NCBI RefSeq assembly: GCF_009806575.1
Contig: NZ_CP047095.1
Location: 2,298,001 to 2,362,000, forward strand
Direction: 5' to 3'
Length of the DNA stretch: 64,000 bases
Source: Rossellomorea marisflavi
GTDB taxonomy: Bacteria; Bacillota; Bacilli; Bacillales; Bacillaceae_B
A program made the position numbers and the translations under genes. This document shows, piece after piece, positions 1 through 8,168 of this stretch. Below the pieces are notes generated by a model, which did not search any database, was not told the origin of the DNA, and was given only the letters and a program-made list of their open reading frames with translations. The stretch's first letter is position 1. Each line of letters begins with the position of its first letter.

Positions 1-660
1 CAGGTTGAGCGAAGCATGGTCGAACCGAAGGGAGAAGTCATCTGGGAAGTCCCCATGCCTTTCAAAAAAGTGGCGATCACGTTCGATGATGGACCCCACC
101 CTGTTTATACTCCGCAGATCCTCCAGATTCTGAAATACTATGATGCAAAAGCAACATTTTTCCTCACAGGCGAGCGGATCGAACGGTTTCCTGACCTCGT
201 AAAAAGGGAAGTGAAAGAGGGACACGAAATCGGAAATCATTCTTTTACGCATCCGAACTTCAGCTCGCTTTCCCTGAGGGATATTGAAAAAGAAATATCC
301 ACTACGGAAGAACTTCTACTACAGTTCCAGCCGGGGACCAGGCCAAAATTGTTCAGGCCGCCTGGAGGCGAACTTTCCATGCCTGTGCTCGGTTTGATGA
401 AAGAAATGGATTTAATGCCCATCCTCTGGTCATGGCATCAGGATCCGAAAGATTGGGCAGGACGTTCAAGCGAAGCCATTTCAGCCCATGTTCTCGAGAA
501 TATCCACAACGGAGACATCATCCTCCTCCATGATTCCGGTGGGAATCGGAAGGAAACCGTTAAAGCGCTGGAAACGATTTTATCTGCTTTGACTGAAAAA
601 GGGTATCAGTTTGTCACCGTACAGGAGCTGATGGAGACGGATCCGGTATTCGGTTTTTGA
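1..660 (+). CDS. Polysaccharide deacetylase (NodB domain), 5' end cut
   Basis: Carbohydrate esterase family 4 (NodB homology) deacetylase, which removes N-acetyl groups from peptidoglycan or another surface polysaccharide. Numbering from the ATG at base 16, the family motifs appear in order: metal-binding FDDG near residues 23-26, HSFTH (the H-x3-H zinc pair) near 76-80, RPPGG near 114, and LLHD near 170. The frame stays open to base 1, so the true start and probably an export signal or membrane anchor lie outside the window. The substrate cannot be told from this fragment. Gene ends at a TGA followed by a long inverted repeat. Confidence 0.9.
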   Translation, partial: QVERSMVEPKGEVIWEVPMPFKKVAITFDDGPHPVYTPQILQILKYYDAKATFFLTGERIERFPDLVKREVKEGHEIGNHSFTHPNFSSLSLRDIEKEISTTEELLLQFQPGTRPKLFRPPGGELSMPVLGLMKEMDLMPILWSWHQDPKDWAGRSSEAISAHVLENIHNGDIILLHDSGGNRKETVKALETILSALTEKGYQFVTVQELMETDPVFGF

Positions 661-759
661 GATTGGCACCTCTCTCAAGGAGATGCCATAAAGCGTTCTG
701 AAGGTACCCAACCCTCGTCCTTAACTGTAAAGATCAATGCAGACTGTTCACACACAAAA

Positions 760-809
760 AGCATTCAAAACCACGCTTAGACAATGTCAAAGCGTGGATT
801 TTGAATGCT
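760..809. terminator. Long hairpin between convergent genes
   Basis: Bases 760-778 pair with 790-809 in a 19-bp stem with a single bulged A at 798 and a loop of about 11 nt. It sits between the deacetylase gene (plus) and the DJ-1-like gene (minus), so it is placed to end transcription from both sides. There is no strong T-run on either side, so the terminator call is by position and stem strength. Confidence 0.55.
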
Positions 810-838
810 GATAAAAATCCGCTGACTGGCTTTTCACC

Positions 839-1468
839 TCATGCTTTGATTGAATTCATTAGCCCGAAGAAGTGTTCAGGTTTCTGGGTCTTATTTAGTT
901 GATACCATGACTGTAATGTAGCCGGTGCAAATACATCTGCTTTTTCCAGAACCTCCCTCGCAAATTCCAGGGGAGCTACACCTGAAGCAGTAACCAGATT
1001 ACCATCGGATACGACAGGCCCCATCTCATAATGCCTTTCTCCATGATAATTCGGACAGACCATTTTCATATAGTCTGCGTCATTGCCTGTGTGCTTTCTG
1101 GAATCCAGGTATCCCATATTAGCAAGAGCTTCAGTGGCACCACAAATTGCCGCAACAATCGTTCCCAGCTCTAGAGCTTCGCCGATTTTTTTCAGTATTG
1201 GCTGATGAATGGCTTCTCCCCAAGTAGTCCCTCCAGGTAAAATGAACAAGTCCTCTCTCTCAACCATGCACTCATTCAGAGAAAGATCGGGTATGATGCA
1301 CAGCCCTCCCATCGTCGTAATCATTTCTTTCGTTGCTCCTACTGTCACTACTTTTAAAGGTCCAGTATCTTTTTTGAAGTATCGGCCCGTGTTTAGTTCG
1401 GCAATCAGATATCCATATTCCCAGTCTGACATTGTGTTGAATACATAAAGATAAACGCTTGTCTGCAT
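839..1468 (-). CDS. DJ-1/PfpI family protein
   Basis: Class I glutamine-amidotransferase-like fold of the DJ-1/PfpI superfamily, 209 residues. The nucleophile elbow AICGAT places the conserved cysteine at residue 109, preceded by the oxyanion strand ending ILPGG near 76-80. Members act as chaperones, glyoxalases or proteases, and the sequence does not say which. The ATG at 1468 has GGGAG nine bases upstream. It lies directly downstream of a WYL-type regulator on the same strand, separated by about 75 bp that hold a perfect palindrome and a TATAAT box, so it is probably the regulator's target. Confidence 0.85.
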   Translation of the reverse strand: MQTSVYLYVFNTMSDWEYGYLIAELNTGRYFKKDTGPLKVVTVGATKEMITTMGGLCIIPDLSLNECMVEREDLFILPGGTTWGEAIHQPILKKIGEALELGTIVAAICGATEALANMGYLDSRKHTGNDADYMKMVCPNYHGERHYEMGPVVSDGNLVTASGVAPLEFAREVLEKADVFAPATLQSWYQLNKTQKPEHFFGLMNSIKA

Positions 1469-1501
1469 TCCATAGCACTCCCATCACCATTGATATAGCC
1501 T

Positions 1502-1540
1502 ATTATAAAGGTACATCCCTGACAGCTACTGTCAGGGATG
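1502..1540 (-). promoter_or_regulatory. Palindrome plus -10 box ahead of the DJ-1-like gene
   Basis: A perfect 11-bp inverted repeat (1514-1524 with 1530-1540, 5-nt loop) starts 4 bp after the regulator's stop. Reading on the minus strand, a TATAAT box follows at 1507-1502. The palindrome contains CTGACA, a possible -35, though the spacing is wide (about 22). It could be an operator for the WYL regulator or that gene's terminator. There is no T-run, which favours an operator. Confidence 0.5.
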
Positions 1541-1543
1541 TCA

Positions 1544-2506
1544 TCATTCTTGATGAAATGTTATTAATTCAGACAAGACCTCAACAAGTCTTTTTTTCAG
1601 ACTTACAGGCTCAACAACTTGAATCGATTTTCCGTACGGTAATAGCACATTGGGGATATATGCATGTACGATGTCTTTTTCAAGAAGGAACACGGCTTGA
1701 TTTGATTCCCTTTCCTGTACATAATGTCCTAAAAACCAATGTCGGCACACATCATTCAGCGTATTTTCATTCCCACTGATAACCATGCGAGTGATCCGTT
1801 CCTTTTCTTTTATCGTCGGAAGGAGATTCTTCATGAAAAAGTCACGTGCTGAAAAATCCTCTGGTCTGCAAAAAGTCTTTTCGGTTAACCAAACACGTTC
1901 AATACGATCGACTCGAAAACTGCGGAGGTCACTTCTATGATGACAAAATCCGATCACATACCATTTATTGTTCCAATAGAGCATTTTGTATGGGTCGACC
2001 ACTCTTTCATGTTTTTGTTGTTCACTACTTTTGTGATAAATCATTTTTACTGAGTACCCATCAGCTACGGCATGCTCCAACTCTTTCAAAAACGGTTCCA
2101 ATGAGTGCGGGCGTAATGGACTTATGACTTCAAGACTGGTCAAATGATGGTTTACCATTCTTTCCTGCTCTTGATTTGAGTATTTACTTAGTTTTGAAAT
2201 GGCCCTGTTCAGTGGTTCACCACCATAATATCCCGCTTCCTCTGCAAAGACAGCAGCATGAAACAGTGACGTTTGCTCTTCAACATCAAAAAAGAGCGGA
2301 GCCTCGATAAAATGGTTCAATAAGGTATATCCACCGTTAGGTCCTGGTTCTGAAATAATAGGTACACCACTTGTTGAAATGGTATCGATATAACGATACA
2401 CCGTCCTAATATTCATCTCCAACTTTTCTGAAATTTGTTTCGCCGTCACTTTTTCACCTGAACGGAGCATCCATAGAATCGCTAACATACTATCAATTTT
2501 GGACAT
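1544..2506 (-). CDS. HTH/WYL-domain transcriptional regulator (YafY type)
   Basis: About 320 residues. The N-terminus is a winged helix-turn-helix of the HTH_11 type (residues ~5-60, including KISEKLEMNIRTVYRYID-like text as read). The middle and C-terminus hold a WYL domain with the signature region VVDPYKMLYWNNKWYVIG near 165-185 and a WCX-like tail. WYL domains bind ligands or nucleic acid and control HTH regulators. Start chosen at the fourth codon (2506): AAGGTGG lies six bases ahead of that ATG, whereas the upstream ATG directly abuts the site. It probably controls the adjacent DJ-1-like gene and itself; that link is inference. Confidence 0.85.
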   Translation of the reverse strand: MSKIDSMLAILWMLRSGEKVTAKQISEKLEMNIRTVYRYIDTISTSGVPIISEPGPNGGYTLLNHFIEAPLFFDVEEQTSLFHAAVFAEEAGYYGGEPLNRAISKLSKYSNQEQERMVNHHLTSLEVISPLRPHSLEPFLKELEHAVADGYSVKMIYHKSSEQQKHERVVDPYKMLYWNNKWYVIGFCHHRSDLRSFRVDRIERVWLTEKTFCRPEDFSARDFFMKNLLPTIKEKERITRMVISGNENTLNDVCRHWFLGHYVQERESNQAVFLLEKDIVHAYIPNVLLPYGKSIQVVEPVSLKKRLVEVLSELITFHQE

Positions 2507-2572
2507 GTCATCCACCTTTGTTAAGATACTCTTCTCATGTTTTGTAGACTTCTCACAGTTGATTCGTATTGA

Positions 2573-3493
2573 TCAATGATCCTTGAGTAGCCCTTCCAGC
2601 ACATAATGGCTTTCAAGTGCCTGCTCTCCTCCAATACAAGGAGGCGTGTCCCCCATCACACTCTGAATGAAATGCATGACGGCATCTTCGAACCCCCGCT
2701 GCTTGAGGATGGTATCCCAGGAAGAAGGCTTGGTGACCATCCTTCTCCCTCCTTCTTCGACCTCGAGGACATTCATATCTGATACGGTCAAGATGCGTCC
2801 ATCCGATATGATCTCCAACGTCTCACGCTGCGTTCCCGCCCTCCGATGCATCCCGGTAGAGCACTGCGTACCAAGTGAAGATTGAAAGGTGTGCTTTGCA
2901 TGAACCAATTCATTGGATTCATTGATCACCATTGCTCCACCACTTACTATCATATTGCCATCGTCATTCAGCCAGCGGATCGTATCGACCAGATGAAGAT
3001 AATCGTCGAGCATGGTGAATTCAAATGATGCTGGACCGATATCATCCATGCGGTGCTTATCGAATCTCACCCAGGCAGGAGTTCCAGCCATGGCCTTCGC
3101 CTGGACGTATAGGGGAGCGAATCTTCTATTGAATCCGACCATCAGTTTCCTTCCTGACTTCACACACTCGTCTACCAGCCGCTCCGATTGCTCGATTGTG
3201 GCCGCCAAGGGCTTGTCCACATACACGTCCAGCCCTTTTTGCATGAGTGCTGACACCACTTCATAGTGTGAATCCGTCGAACTATGTACGAATGCCGCAT
3301 CGCATTCCTCAGCTAGATGATCAACATGATTGAAAGCTTGGAGACGGTATTCACTGCTGATCCGATTACGCTTCTTTCGGTCGGGTGTATAGATACCGGC
3401 CAACACCCACCCGGTTTCCTTGGATAGTAGAGGAAGATACGCTTTCTGGGCAATCCCCCCGAGACCCACCATCCCGATTTTCAATCGTCGCAT
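2573..3493 (-). CDS. Gfo/Idh/MocA-family oxidoreductase
   Basis: NAD(P)-dependent sugar or cyclitol dehydrogenase family, 306 residues. The Rossmann dinucleotide motif GLGGIAQKAY is at residues ~10-19, the family's EKP-like signature appears as DKPLAAT near 94-100, and a C-terminal alpha/beta substrate domain follows. Substrate unknown. Its start overlaps the end of the upstream kinase gene by 13 bp, so the two are co-transcribed and probably translationally coupled. The pairing suggests a small carbon-compound salvage route, but nothing in the sequence names it. Confidence 0.85.
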   Translation of the reverse strand: MRRLKIGMVGLGGIAQKAYLPLLSKETGWVLAGIYTPDRKKRNRISSEYRLQAFNHVDHLAEECDAAFVHSSTDSHYEVVSALMQKGLDVYVDKPLAATIEQSERLVDECVKSGRKLMVGFNRRFAPLYVQAKAMAGTPAWVRFDKHRMDDIGPASFEFTMLDDYLHLVDTIRWLNDDGNMIVSGGAMVINESNELVHAKHTFQSSLGTQCSTGMHRRAGTQRETLEIISDGRILTVSDMNVLEVEEGGRRMVTKPSSWDTILKQRGFEDAVMHFIQSVMGDTPPCIGGEQALESHYVLEGLLKDH

Positions 3494-4116
3494 GGAAACT
3501 CACTCCATTCATCGTTTATATGGTAAATTATTGCATGTTCCATCGGCCTCATGGTGGCCATATAGTAATCTTCTGCCGGCCAATAGCGGTTTTGGTATGC
3601 CTTAAGGATTTCACTCTCATTCCCTAAATACCCGTCACGACTGATCACTCGGCGCTTTCTGATGGGAAATGGACAGTCCACAAAAATGACCGCATCGAAA
3701 TACCCGATCCATTCGGGCCGTTGAAGGAAAACGCCTTCGACCAGCACCACTGCATCTTCCTGTACATCCAACTGTTTTTGGATGATCCTATCCGTATGTT
3801 TATCGTAAAACGGAACGTGGAAAAGAAGATGTGGTGATGTGAGAAAATCAAATAAGGTACTCTTTAGGCCAATGACATCCCATTGTAGCTCATAATACTC
3901 CCGCCACTGAGGCATGCCGGTACCATAACGGTTGCTTGACGGCATGATATGATCATCAAGATGGATGAGGACCGTCTGTCGTGAACCGTCAAGCAGGTCA
4001 CGTTGAATGCATTGTGCCAAAGTGGTTTTCCCAGATCCACCCAATCCATCGATTCCGATAATCGTACGGTCATGGGAGTGTCGCTTCATCAACGATTGAA
4101 TCCACTCATTGAGCAT
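3481..4116 (-). CDS. P-loop kinase of the uridine kinase-like family
   Basis: About 211 residues with a Walker A motif GLGGSGKTTL near residues 23-32 and a uridine kinase/phosphoribulokinase-like layout: a D-D-H segment after the second strand (LDDHIMP), a VEGVFL strand, and a basic lid region with repeated arginines (RKRRVISRD). It probably phosphorylates a nucleoside or small sugar. Start moved to 4116, because AAAGGGGA lies at proper spacing before that ATG while the longer frame begins with TTG inside the site. It overlaps the oxidoreductase gene downstream. Confidence 0.75.
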   Translation of the reverse strand: MLNEWIQSLMKRHSHDRTIIGIDGLGGSGKTTLAQCIQRDLLDGSRQTVLIHLDDHIMPSSNRYGTGMPQWREYYELQWDVIGLKSTLFDFLTSPHLLFHVPFYDKHTDRIIQKQLDVQEDAVVLVEGVFLQRPEWIGYFDAVIFVDCPFPIRKRRVISRDGYLGNESEILKAYQNRYWPAEDYYMATMRPMEHAIIYHINDEWSEFPCDD

Positions 4117-4311
4117 GATGCGTTCCCCTTTCAATCTCTATCATTTTATAACAGATGACAATCAATCTGGAAAAAATCTTTTCATTCACTGCAATCAGCA
4201 GGAAGTTCGGTTACAATGATAGAGAACATTCATTATCTTTGAATAGTATTTACGTTTCCTATATATTGAGTAGAAACAGGTTTAATTTACAAGATTACGG
4301 GAGGAATTAGT

Positions 4312-5181
4312 ATGTCAATCAAACCGAAAACCATCTTTTTGGATATGGATGGGACCATTTTGAGTTCACAAAATAAAGTGAGTGTCCAGACGAAGGAAAC
4401 CATTGATGCGTTAAGGGCTCAAGGGATTTTTGTGTTCATCGCTACAGGAAGAGCCTACGATGAGATTGAAGCCATGCTGCCGGAAGGATTCAAAGTAGAC
4501 GGTTTCATCACATCCAACGGAATGGCCGGCTATGTGGACGATAAACCGGTATTCGAGCATTCCCTATCACTCGATCTTGTGGAACATGTTATTGCGCAAG
4601 CAAGGAAGCATGAGATCTATTATGAGGTGTTCCCATATGGTGCCCCCCGTATTACATTGAAGCAGGATCAGGCGTATGTACTCAAGGAAGTAGCGGATCC
4701 GAAACCGGATGGAGTAGAGGAAAATGAATGGCTATCGCGCAAGAAAGCCGTCAATGAAGAGATATCCTTCAATGACCATCTGCAAGGGAAGGGATTCTCC
4801 AAATTTTATTTCTTTGCACGTACGCAGGAAAAGATTCAAAAATGGGGAGATGTCCTAAACGAAATGAAAAAGGACACAGACTTCACCCTTTCGAAGTCAT
4901 CCAATCACAACCTTGAACTGATGGTGGCGGAGGTCAATAAGGCATCTGGAATCAGTGAAATGCTCGAACATTTCGGATTGAAAAACGAAGACACCCTTGC
5001 CATCGGTGACAGCGACAATGATCTTCAGATGTTTGACTTTGTGACCCATTCCGTTGCCATGCATAATGCCAAAGATCATATCAAGGATGTTGTAGATGAG
5101 GTCACGACTCTAACCTGTGATGAAAATGGAGTCAGTGATTATCTGGCAAGATTCGTAGAAAAGACCGTCACACATCCATAA
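4312..5181 (+). CDS. Cof-type HAD-IIB phosphatase
   Basis: 289-residue haloacid-dehalogenase hydrolase of the Cof/YkrA subgroup, which dephosphorylates sugar phosphates or cofactors. Motif I DMDGT is at residues ~11-15, motif II TGRAYDE follows near 45, and motif IV appears as GDSDNDLQMF near 232-241. The C2-type cap lies between. The start has GGAGGAATTAGT just upstream. It ends in a strong bidirectional hairpin shared with the next, convergent gene. Substrate not predictable. Confidence 0.9.
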   Translation: MSIKPKTIFLDMDGTILSSQNKVSVQTKETIDALRAQGIFVFIATGRAYDEIEAMLPEGFKVDGFITSNGMAGYVDDKPVFEHSLSLDLVEHVIAQARKHEIYYEVFPYGAPRITLKQDQAYVLKEVADPKPDGVEENEWLSRKKAVNEEISFNDHLQGKGFSKFYFFARTQEKIQKWGDVLNEMKKDTDFTLSKSSNHNLELMVAEVNKASGISEMLEHFGLKNEDTLAIGDSDNDLQMFDFVTHSVAMHNAKDHIKDVVDEVTTLTCDENGVSDYLARFVEKTVTHP

Positions 5182-5186
5182 TGCAT

Positions 5187-5216
5187 AAAAAGATCAGAGA
5201 CTTTCTCTGATCTTTT
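5187..5216. terminator. Bidirectional terminator
   Basis: A 12-bp stem, AAAGATCAGAGA with TCTCTGATCTTT, lies between convergent genes. A-run and T-run on either side make it work in both directions. Confidence 0.85.
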
Positions 5217-5751
5217 ATTGTTCCCCGATAATCTTCATCATGTCTTCTCTGGAAAATCCAAGGCTGTCTCCCGCTTTGATCATGGATTCCCTCGATTCTC
5301 TACGTTCTCTATCTGCAACATACCCAAAATACTGAGCCTGCGTTTCAAGGAAGGAAATGTCGGGATCTTCCACCAGATGATGCACAGTGTCCATTTCGAA
5401 TTTGATTGAATGGTAAGAATCCCTTATGGAGCTCAGTGCATGCTGCAGTTGATCTTTCACATCGACCGGGAGATTCTCAGGTGCATCAAGTTCCCACATG
5501 GCTGATATCCCTTCGCTTGCCGCCGCACCTGCACCGGATGCCGCATCGTTGGCATCCTCCGTCCCCTCCACCATCCGATATTCTTCAACAGCCTTGACAA
5601 CCTCACGATCCAGAGAGGCATAGGATCGTGCGAATTCCAGGAAGGAATCCTTCTTCTCTCCGTTTTGATGAATGGTCATCAGGGTTAACGGTAGGATGGT
5701 TAGAAGTAAAAGGCTCCCAACAAACAGAAGCCTGAATCGTTGGCCATTCAT
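5215..5751 (-). CDS. Membrane-anchored protein of unknown function
   Basis: 178 residues, not recognised. A short basic N-terminus precedes one hydrophobic segment at residues ~8-26 (LLFVGSLLLLTILPLTLM), with no lipobox cysteine, so it is a signal anchor or signal peptide. The rest is acidic and helical, with an Ala/Gly-rich stretch near 70-85 (DAASGAGAAASEG). Probably faces outward. Good RBS (AAAGGGTGATCAA before ATG). Its stop falls in the shared terminator stem. Confidence 0.7.
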   Translation of the reverse strand: MNGQRFRLLFVGSLLLLTILPLTLMTIHQNGEKKDSFLEFARSYASLDREVVKAVEEYRMVEGTEDANDAASGAGAAASEGISAMWELDAPENLPVDVKDQLQHALSSIRDSYHSIKFEMDTVHHLVEDPDISFLETQAQYFGYVADRERRESRESMIKAGDSLGFSREDMMKIIGEQ

Positions 5752-5870
5752 TTGATCACCCTTTCGCTTTCCTCCACATCATCCACGAGCATTTGATCCT
5801 GAACTGGTCATGAATGATGGATCGTACCTCACTTGATTAAGATATCCTCATCTCTTAACATGATATGAAA

Positions 5871-6431
5871 CTACAGGTCAAAACGATGCTTTATCATTTC
5901 AGCCGTCTCTCCTGCACTCAACGCGGAGTTATCAATGCGTACATAATTGTCCCCGCTCAGTTCTCCTTCAAAGGAATTCAATCGATAGGCAGTCATGGAA
6001 TCCAACAGGTCAGTTTCTGACCAATCAACATCCCTCTTCGATGGTTTGTGATTGAGCCTGTTTTCACTTTTATTCCGTTTCAATCGTTCTTGGACCCCTG
6101 CTTCCAGCTCCACATAGAATACGGAGCATCCCCGAGATTGGAACATTTTGGTGATGCTCTCTATGTAGTCCCAATCTTCCTTCATATCAAATGCCCACAC
6201 GAATGTAAAAATCAATCCATCCAAATCACTTTTGGAGATGGCGTCAAAAAGCTCATGCCGGAATAATTTGACAAGCCGCTTTCCTTCCGAACTTCCATAA
6301 TCAAAGAAATTTCCTACAAGATCAATGGTCATATGATTATGGAACAACTTCAAATCAGTGATCTTTGCTAGTTCCTGCCCGACTGTCATCTTACCGACTG
6401 CCTGGGGGCCTACGATGATTACAAGTTTCAT
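5871..6431 (-). CDS. P-loop ATPase/kinase-like protein
   Basis: 186 residues with a Walker A motif GPQAVGKMTV near residues 8-17 and a shikimate/adenylate kinase-like layout. An NHMTIDL segment near 32-38 and an RLKRNKSENRLNHKP lid-like stretch near 117 are visible. Bacilli carry many such stand-alone AAA-family NTP-binding proteins with unknown substrates. GGAGAA is about 12 bases before the ATG, slightly long. Stands alone between two minus-strand genes. Confidence 0.7.
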   Translation of the reverse strand: MKLVIIVGPQAVGKMTVGQELAKITDLKLFHNHMTIDLVGNFFDYGSSEGKRLVKLFRHELFDAISKSDLDGLIFTFVWAFDMKEDWDYIESITKMFQSRGCSVFYVELEAGVQERLKRNKSENRLNHKPSKRDVDWSETDLLDSMTAYRLNSFEGELSGDNYVRIDNSALSAGETAEMIKHRFDL

Positions 6432-6512
6432 GGATTTCTGATTCTCCTTCTTTACATCCAGACTTTTCTGTTAACTTTACCACAAAACGCTTCAAAAAAA
6501 GCGGATTTGATA

Positions 6513-6540
6513 AAAAAAGCCGCCCCTTATATAAGGAGCG
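6513..6540 (-). terminator. Terminator of the maltose operon
   Basis: On the minus strand CGCTCCTTATATAAGGGGCG folds back on itself and is followed by CTTTTTTT, just after the malP stop. Confidence 0.8.
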
Positions 6541-6548
6541 ACACAACC

Positions 6549-8123
6549 TTATTCAGCTTTTTTCACTTCTAAGATCTCGAGGATTTGATTTTTCAGGATT
6601 TCCGCCTTCGGCCCGTAGATTGCCTGCACACCGTTCCCCACTTCTAATACCCCCTTCGCTCCCTCTCCTTTCAATGCTTCATGATTTACTTTTCCTTTAT
6701 CCACGACGCCGACACGTAATCTGGTTATACAAGCATCCAGGTGGCGAATGTTTTCTTTTCCACCAAGTGCCTCAAGCACATTCACAGCCTGATCAGTATT
6801 ACCTCCGCTTTTTCTCTTTTTATATTCATCTTTGGTCACTAACTGATTGGATCTTTCTCCACCCCGTCCGGGTGTCTGGAGATTCCATTTGTTGATGGCA
6901 AACCGAAAGACACTATAATACACAATGAACATGCACGCCCCTATTAATGGTACATACCACCAAGGTTCTCCGACACCAGGCAAGATCCCGAATAGAGTAA
7001 AATCAATAAATCCAGATCCGCCTGCATATCCAATATTCACATCCAACAAATACATTAGCATAAACGAGAGTCCAGCCATCAGACAGTGAAAAATGTACAG
7101 GATCGGTGCAGCGAATAGGAACGTGAACTCAAGGGGTTCCGTAATCCCTGTTAAGAAAGCAGTCAACGCAGCAGTAAGAAGCAACCCACCGACCGCTTTC
7201 TTGTTTTGTGGTTTCGCACAGTGATACATTGCAAGGGCGATTGCAGGAAGTCCGAATAAAACAAACGGAAACTTACCAGCCATGAAACGCCCCGCCGTAA
7301 TTTCAACTGATCCATCCATCTGCCGATCAGCAAGCTGAGCCATGTACATCGCGGTATCTCCTGAAACCGTCTGTCCGGCAAGCGTCATATAAGTCCCTCC
7401 GACCTCTGAAAATCTGATCGGTATATAGAAGATGTGGTGAAGACCGAATGGGATGAGGGCACGTTCCACTAAACCATATATAAACAGGTAAAACGGGGGG
7501 GTATTCTCACCGGCCAGTTGATTCCCGACCCAGAAGATTCCCCCTTGGACGTGGGGCCATACAAAGGCAAAAATCAGCGCAACACCGATGGACGCCCCAG
7601 CTGTAACAATCGGAACGAAACGAGATCCACCAAAAAACGATAGTACTTCAGGTAACGAAAAATCATGAAAACGCTCATAAAGAGCAGCAGCTATGAACCC
7701 AATGATGATGCCTCCGAATACTCCGATTTGAAGGGTTGGGATCCCTAGCTCCATTACATGACCGGGTTCAGACACATTTTCCGTTGTGACACCCGCTACA
7801 ATTCCAATGACTGTATGCATGACAAGATAACCGACGAAAGCTGATAACCCGGCAGCTGCTTTACCACCTGTCCAGCTTCCTGCGATCCCGATGGCAAAAA
7901 GGACGCCCAGATTGGAGAAAATGACTTTACCTGCCCCCCTCATGAGTTCTCCAAAAGTTTGCCACCCACTTGCTTCAAGAAAAGGAAAATACTCGATAAA
8001 GTAGGGGGATTGGAGTGTTGTCCCAATCCCTAAGAGCAAGCCTGCGGCCGGAAGCAGGGATATGACCACCATGAAGGTTTTCCCTACTCGTTGAAAGAAA
8101 TCAAAGCTGAATCTGTTTTTCAT
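6549..8123 (-). CDS. malP: Maltose/glucoside-specific PTS transporter, IICB
   Basis: 524 residues, close in length to B. subtilis MalP (GlvC). The N-terminal IIC domain has about ten membrane segments, the GITEPLEFTFLF signature near residues 307-318 and a histidine-rich ALIPFGLHHIFY loop near 220. A linker leads to a C-terminal IIB domain, where ACITRLRV near 455-462 carries the phosphorylated cysteine. No IIA domain is attached, so a shared glucose IIA must supply phosphate, as known for MalP. It imports maltose as maltose-6'-phosphate for the enzyme encoded just upstream (45-bp gap holding an AGCGTT/AACGCT inverted repeat). RBS AAAGGGAGAGG. Confidence 0.9.
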   Translation of the reverse strand: MKNRFSFDFFQRVGKTFMVVISLLPAAGLLLGIGTTLQSPYFIEYFPFLEASGWQTFGELMRGAGKVIFSNLGVLFAIGIAGSWTGGKAAAGLSAFVGYLVMHTVIGIVAGVTTENVSEPGHVMELGIPTLQIGVFGGIIIGFIAAALYERFHDFSLPEVLSFFGGSRFVPIVTAGASIGVALIFAFVWPHVQGGIFWVGNQLAGENTPPFYLFIYGLVERALIPFGLHHIFYIPIRFSEVGGTYMTLAGQTVSGDTAMYMAQLADRQMDGSVEITAGRFMAGKFPFVLFGLPAIALAMYHCAKPQNKKAVGGLLLTAALTAFLTGITEPLEFTFLFAAPILYIFHCLMAGLSFMLMYLLDVNIGYAGGSGFIDFTLFGILPGVGEPWWYVPLIGACMFIVYYSVFRFAINKWNLQTPGRGGERSNQLVTKDEYKKRKSGGNTDQAVNVLEALGGKENIRHLDACITRLRVGVVDKGKVNHEALKGEGAKGVLEVGNGVQAIYGPKAEILKNQILEILEVKKAE

Positions 8124-8168
8124 ATAAACCTCTCCCTTTAAGCAAGCGTTCTATTTTCTAAACGCTCC

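Noticed and set aside
1459-1779. 106-codon plus-strand frame
   Set aside because: It overlaps the start of the DJ-1-like gene, the palindrome and the WYL gene on the other strand, with no domain.
8141-8167. cre site between malA and malP
   Set aside because: AGCGTT/AACGCT half-sites are there, but the spacing is too wide for cre, so it is only noted as an inverted repeat.
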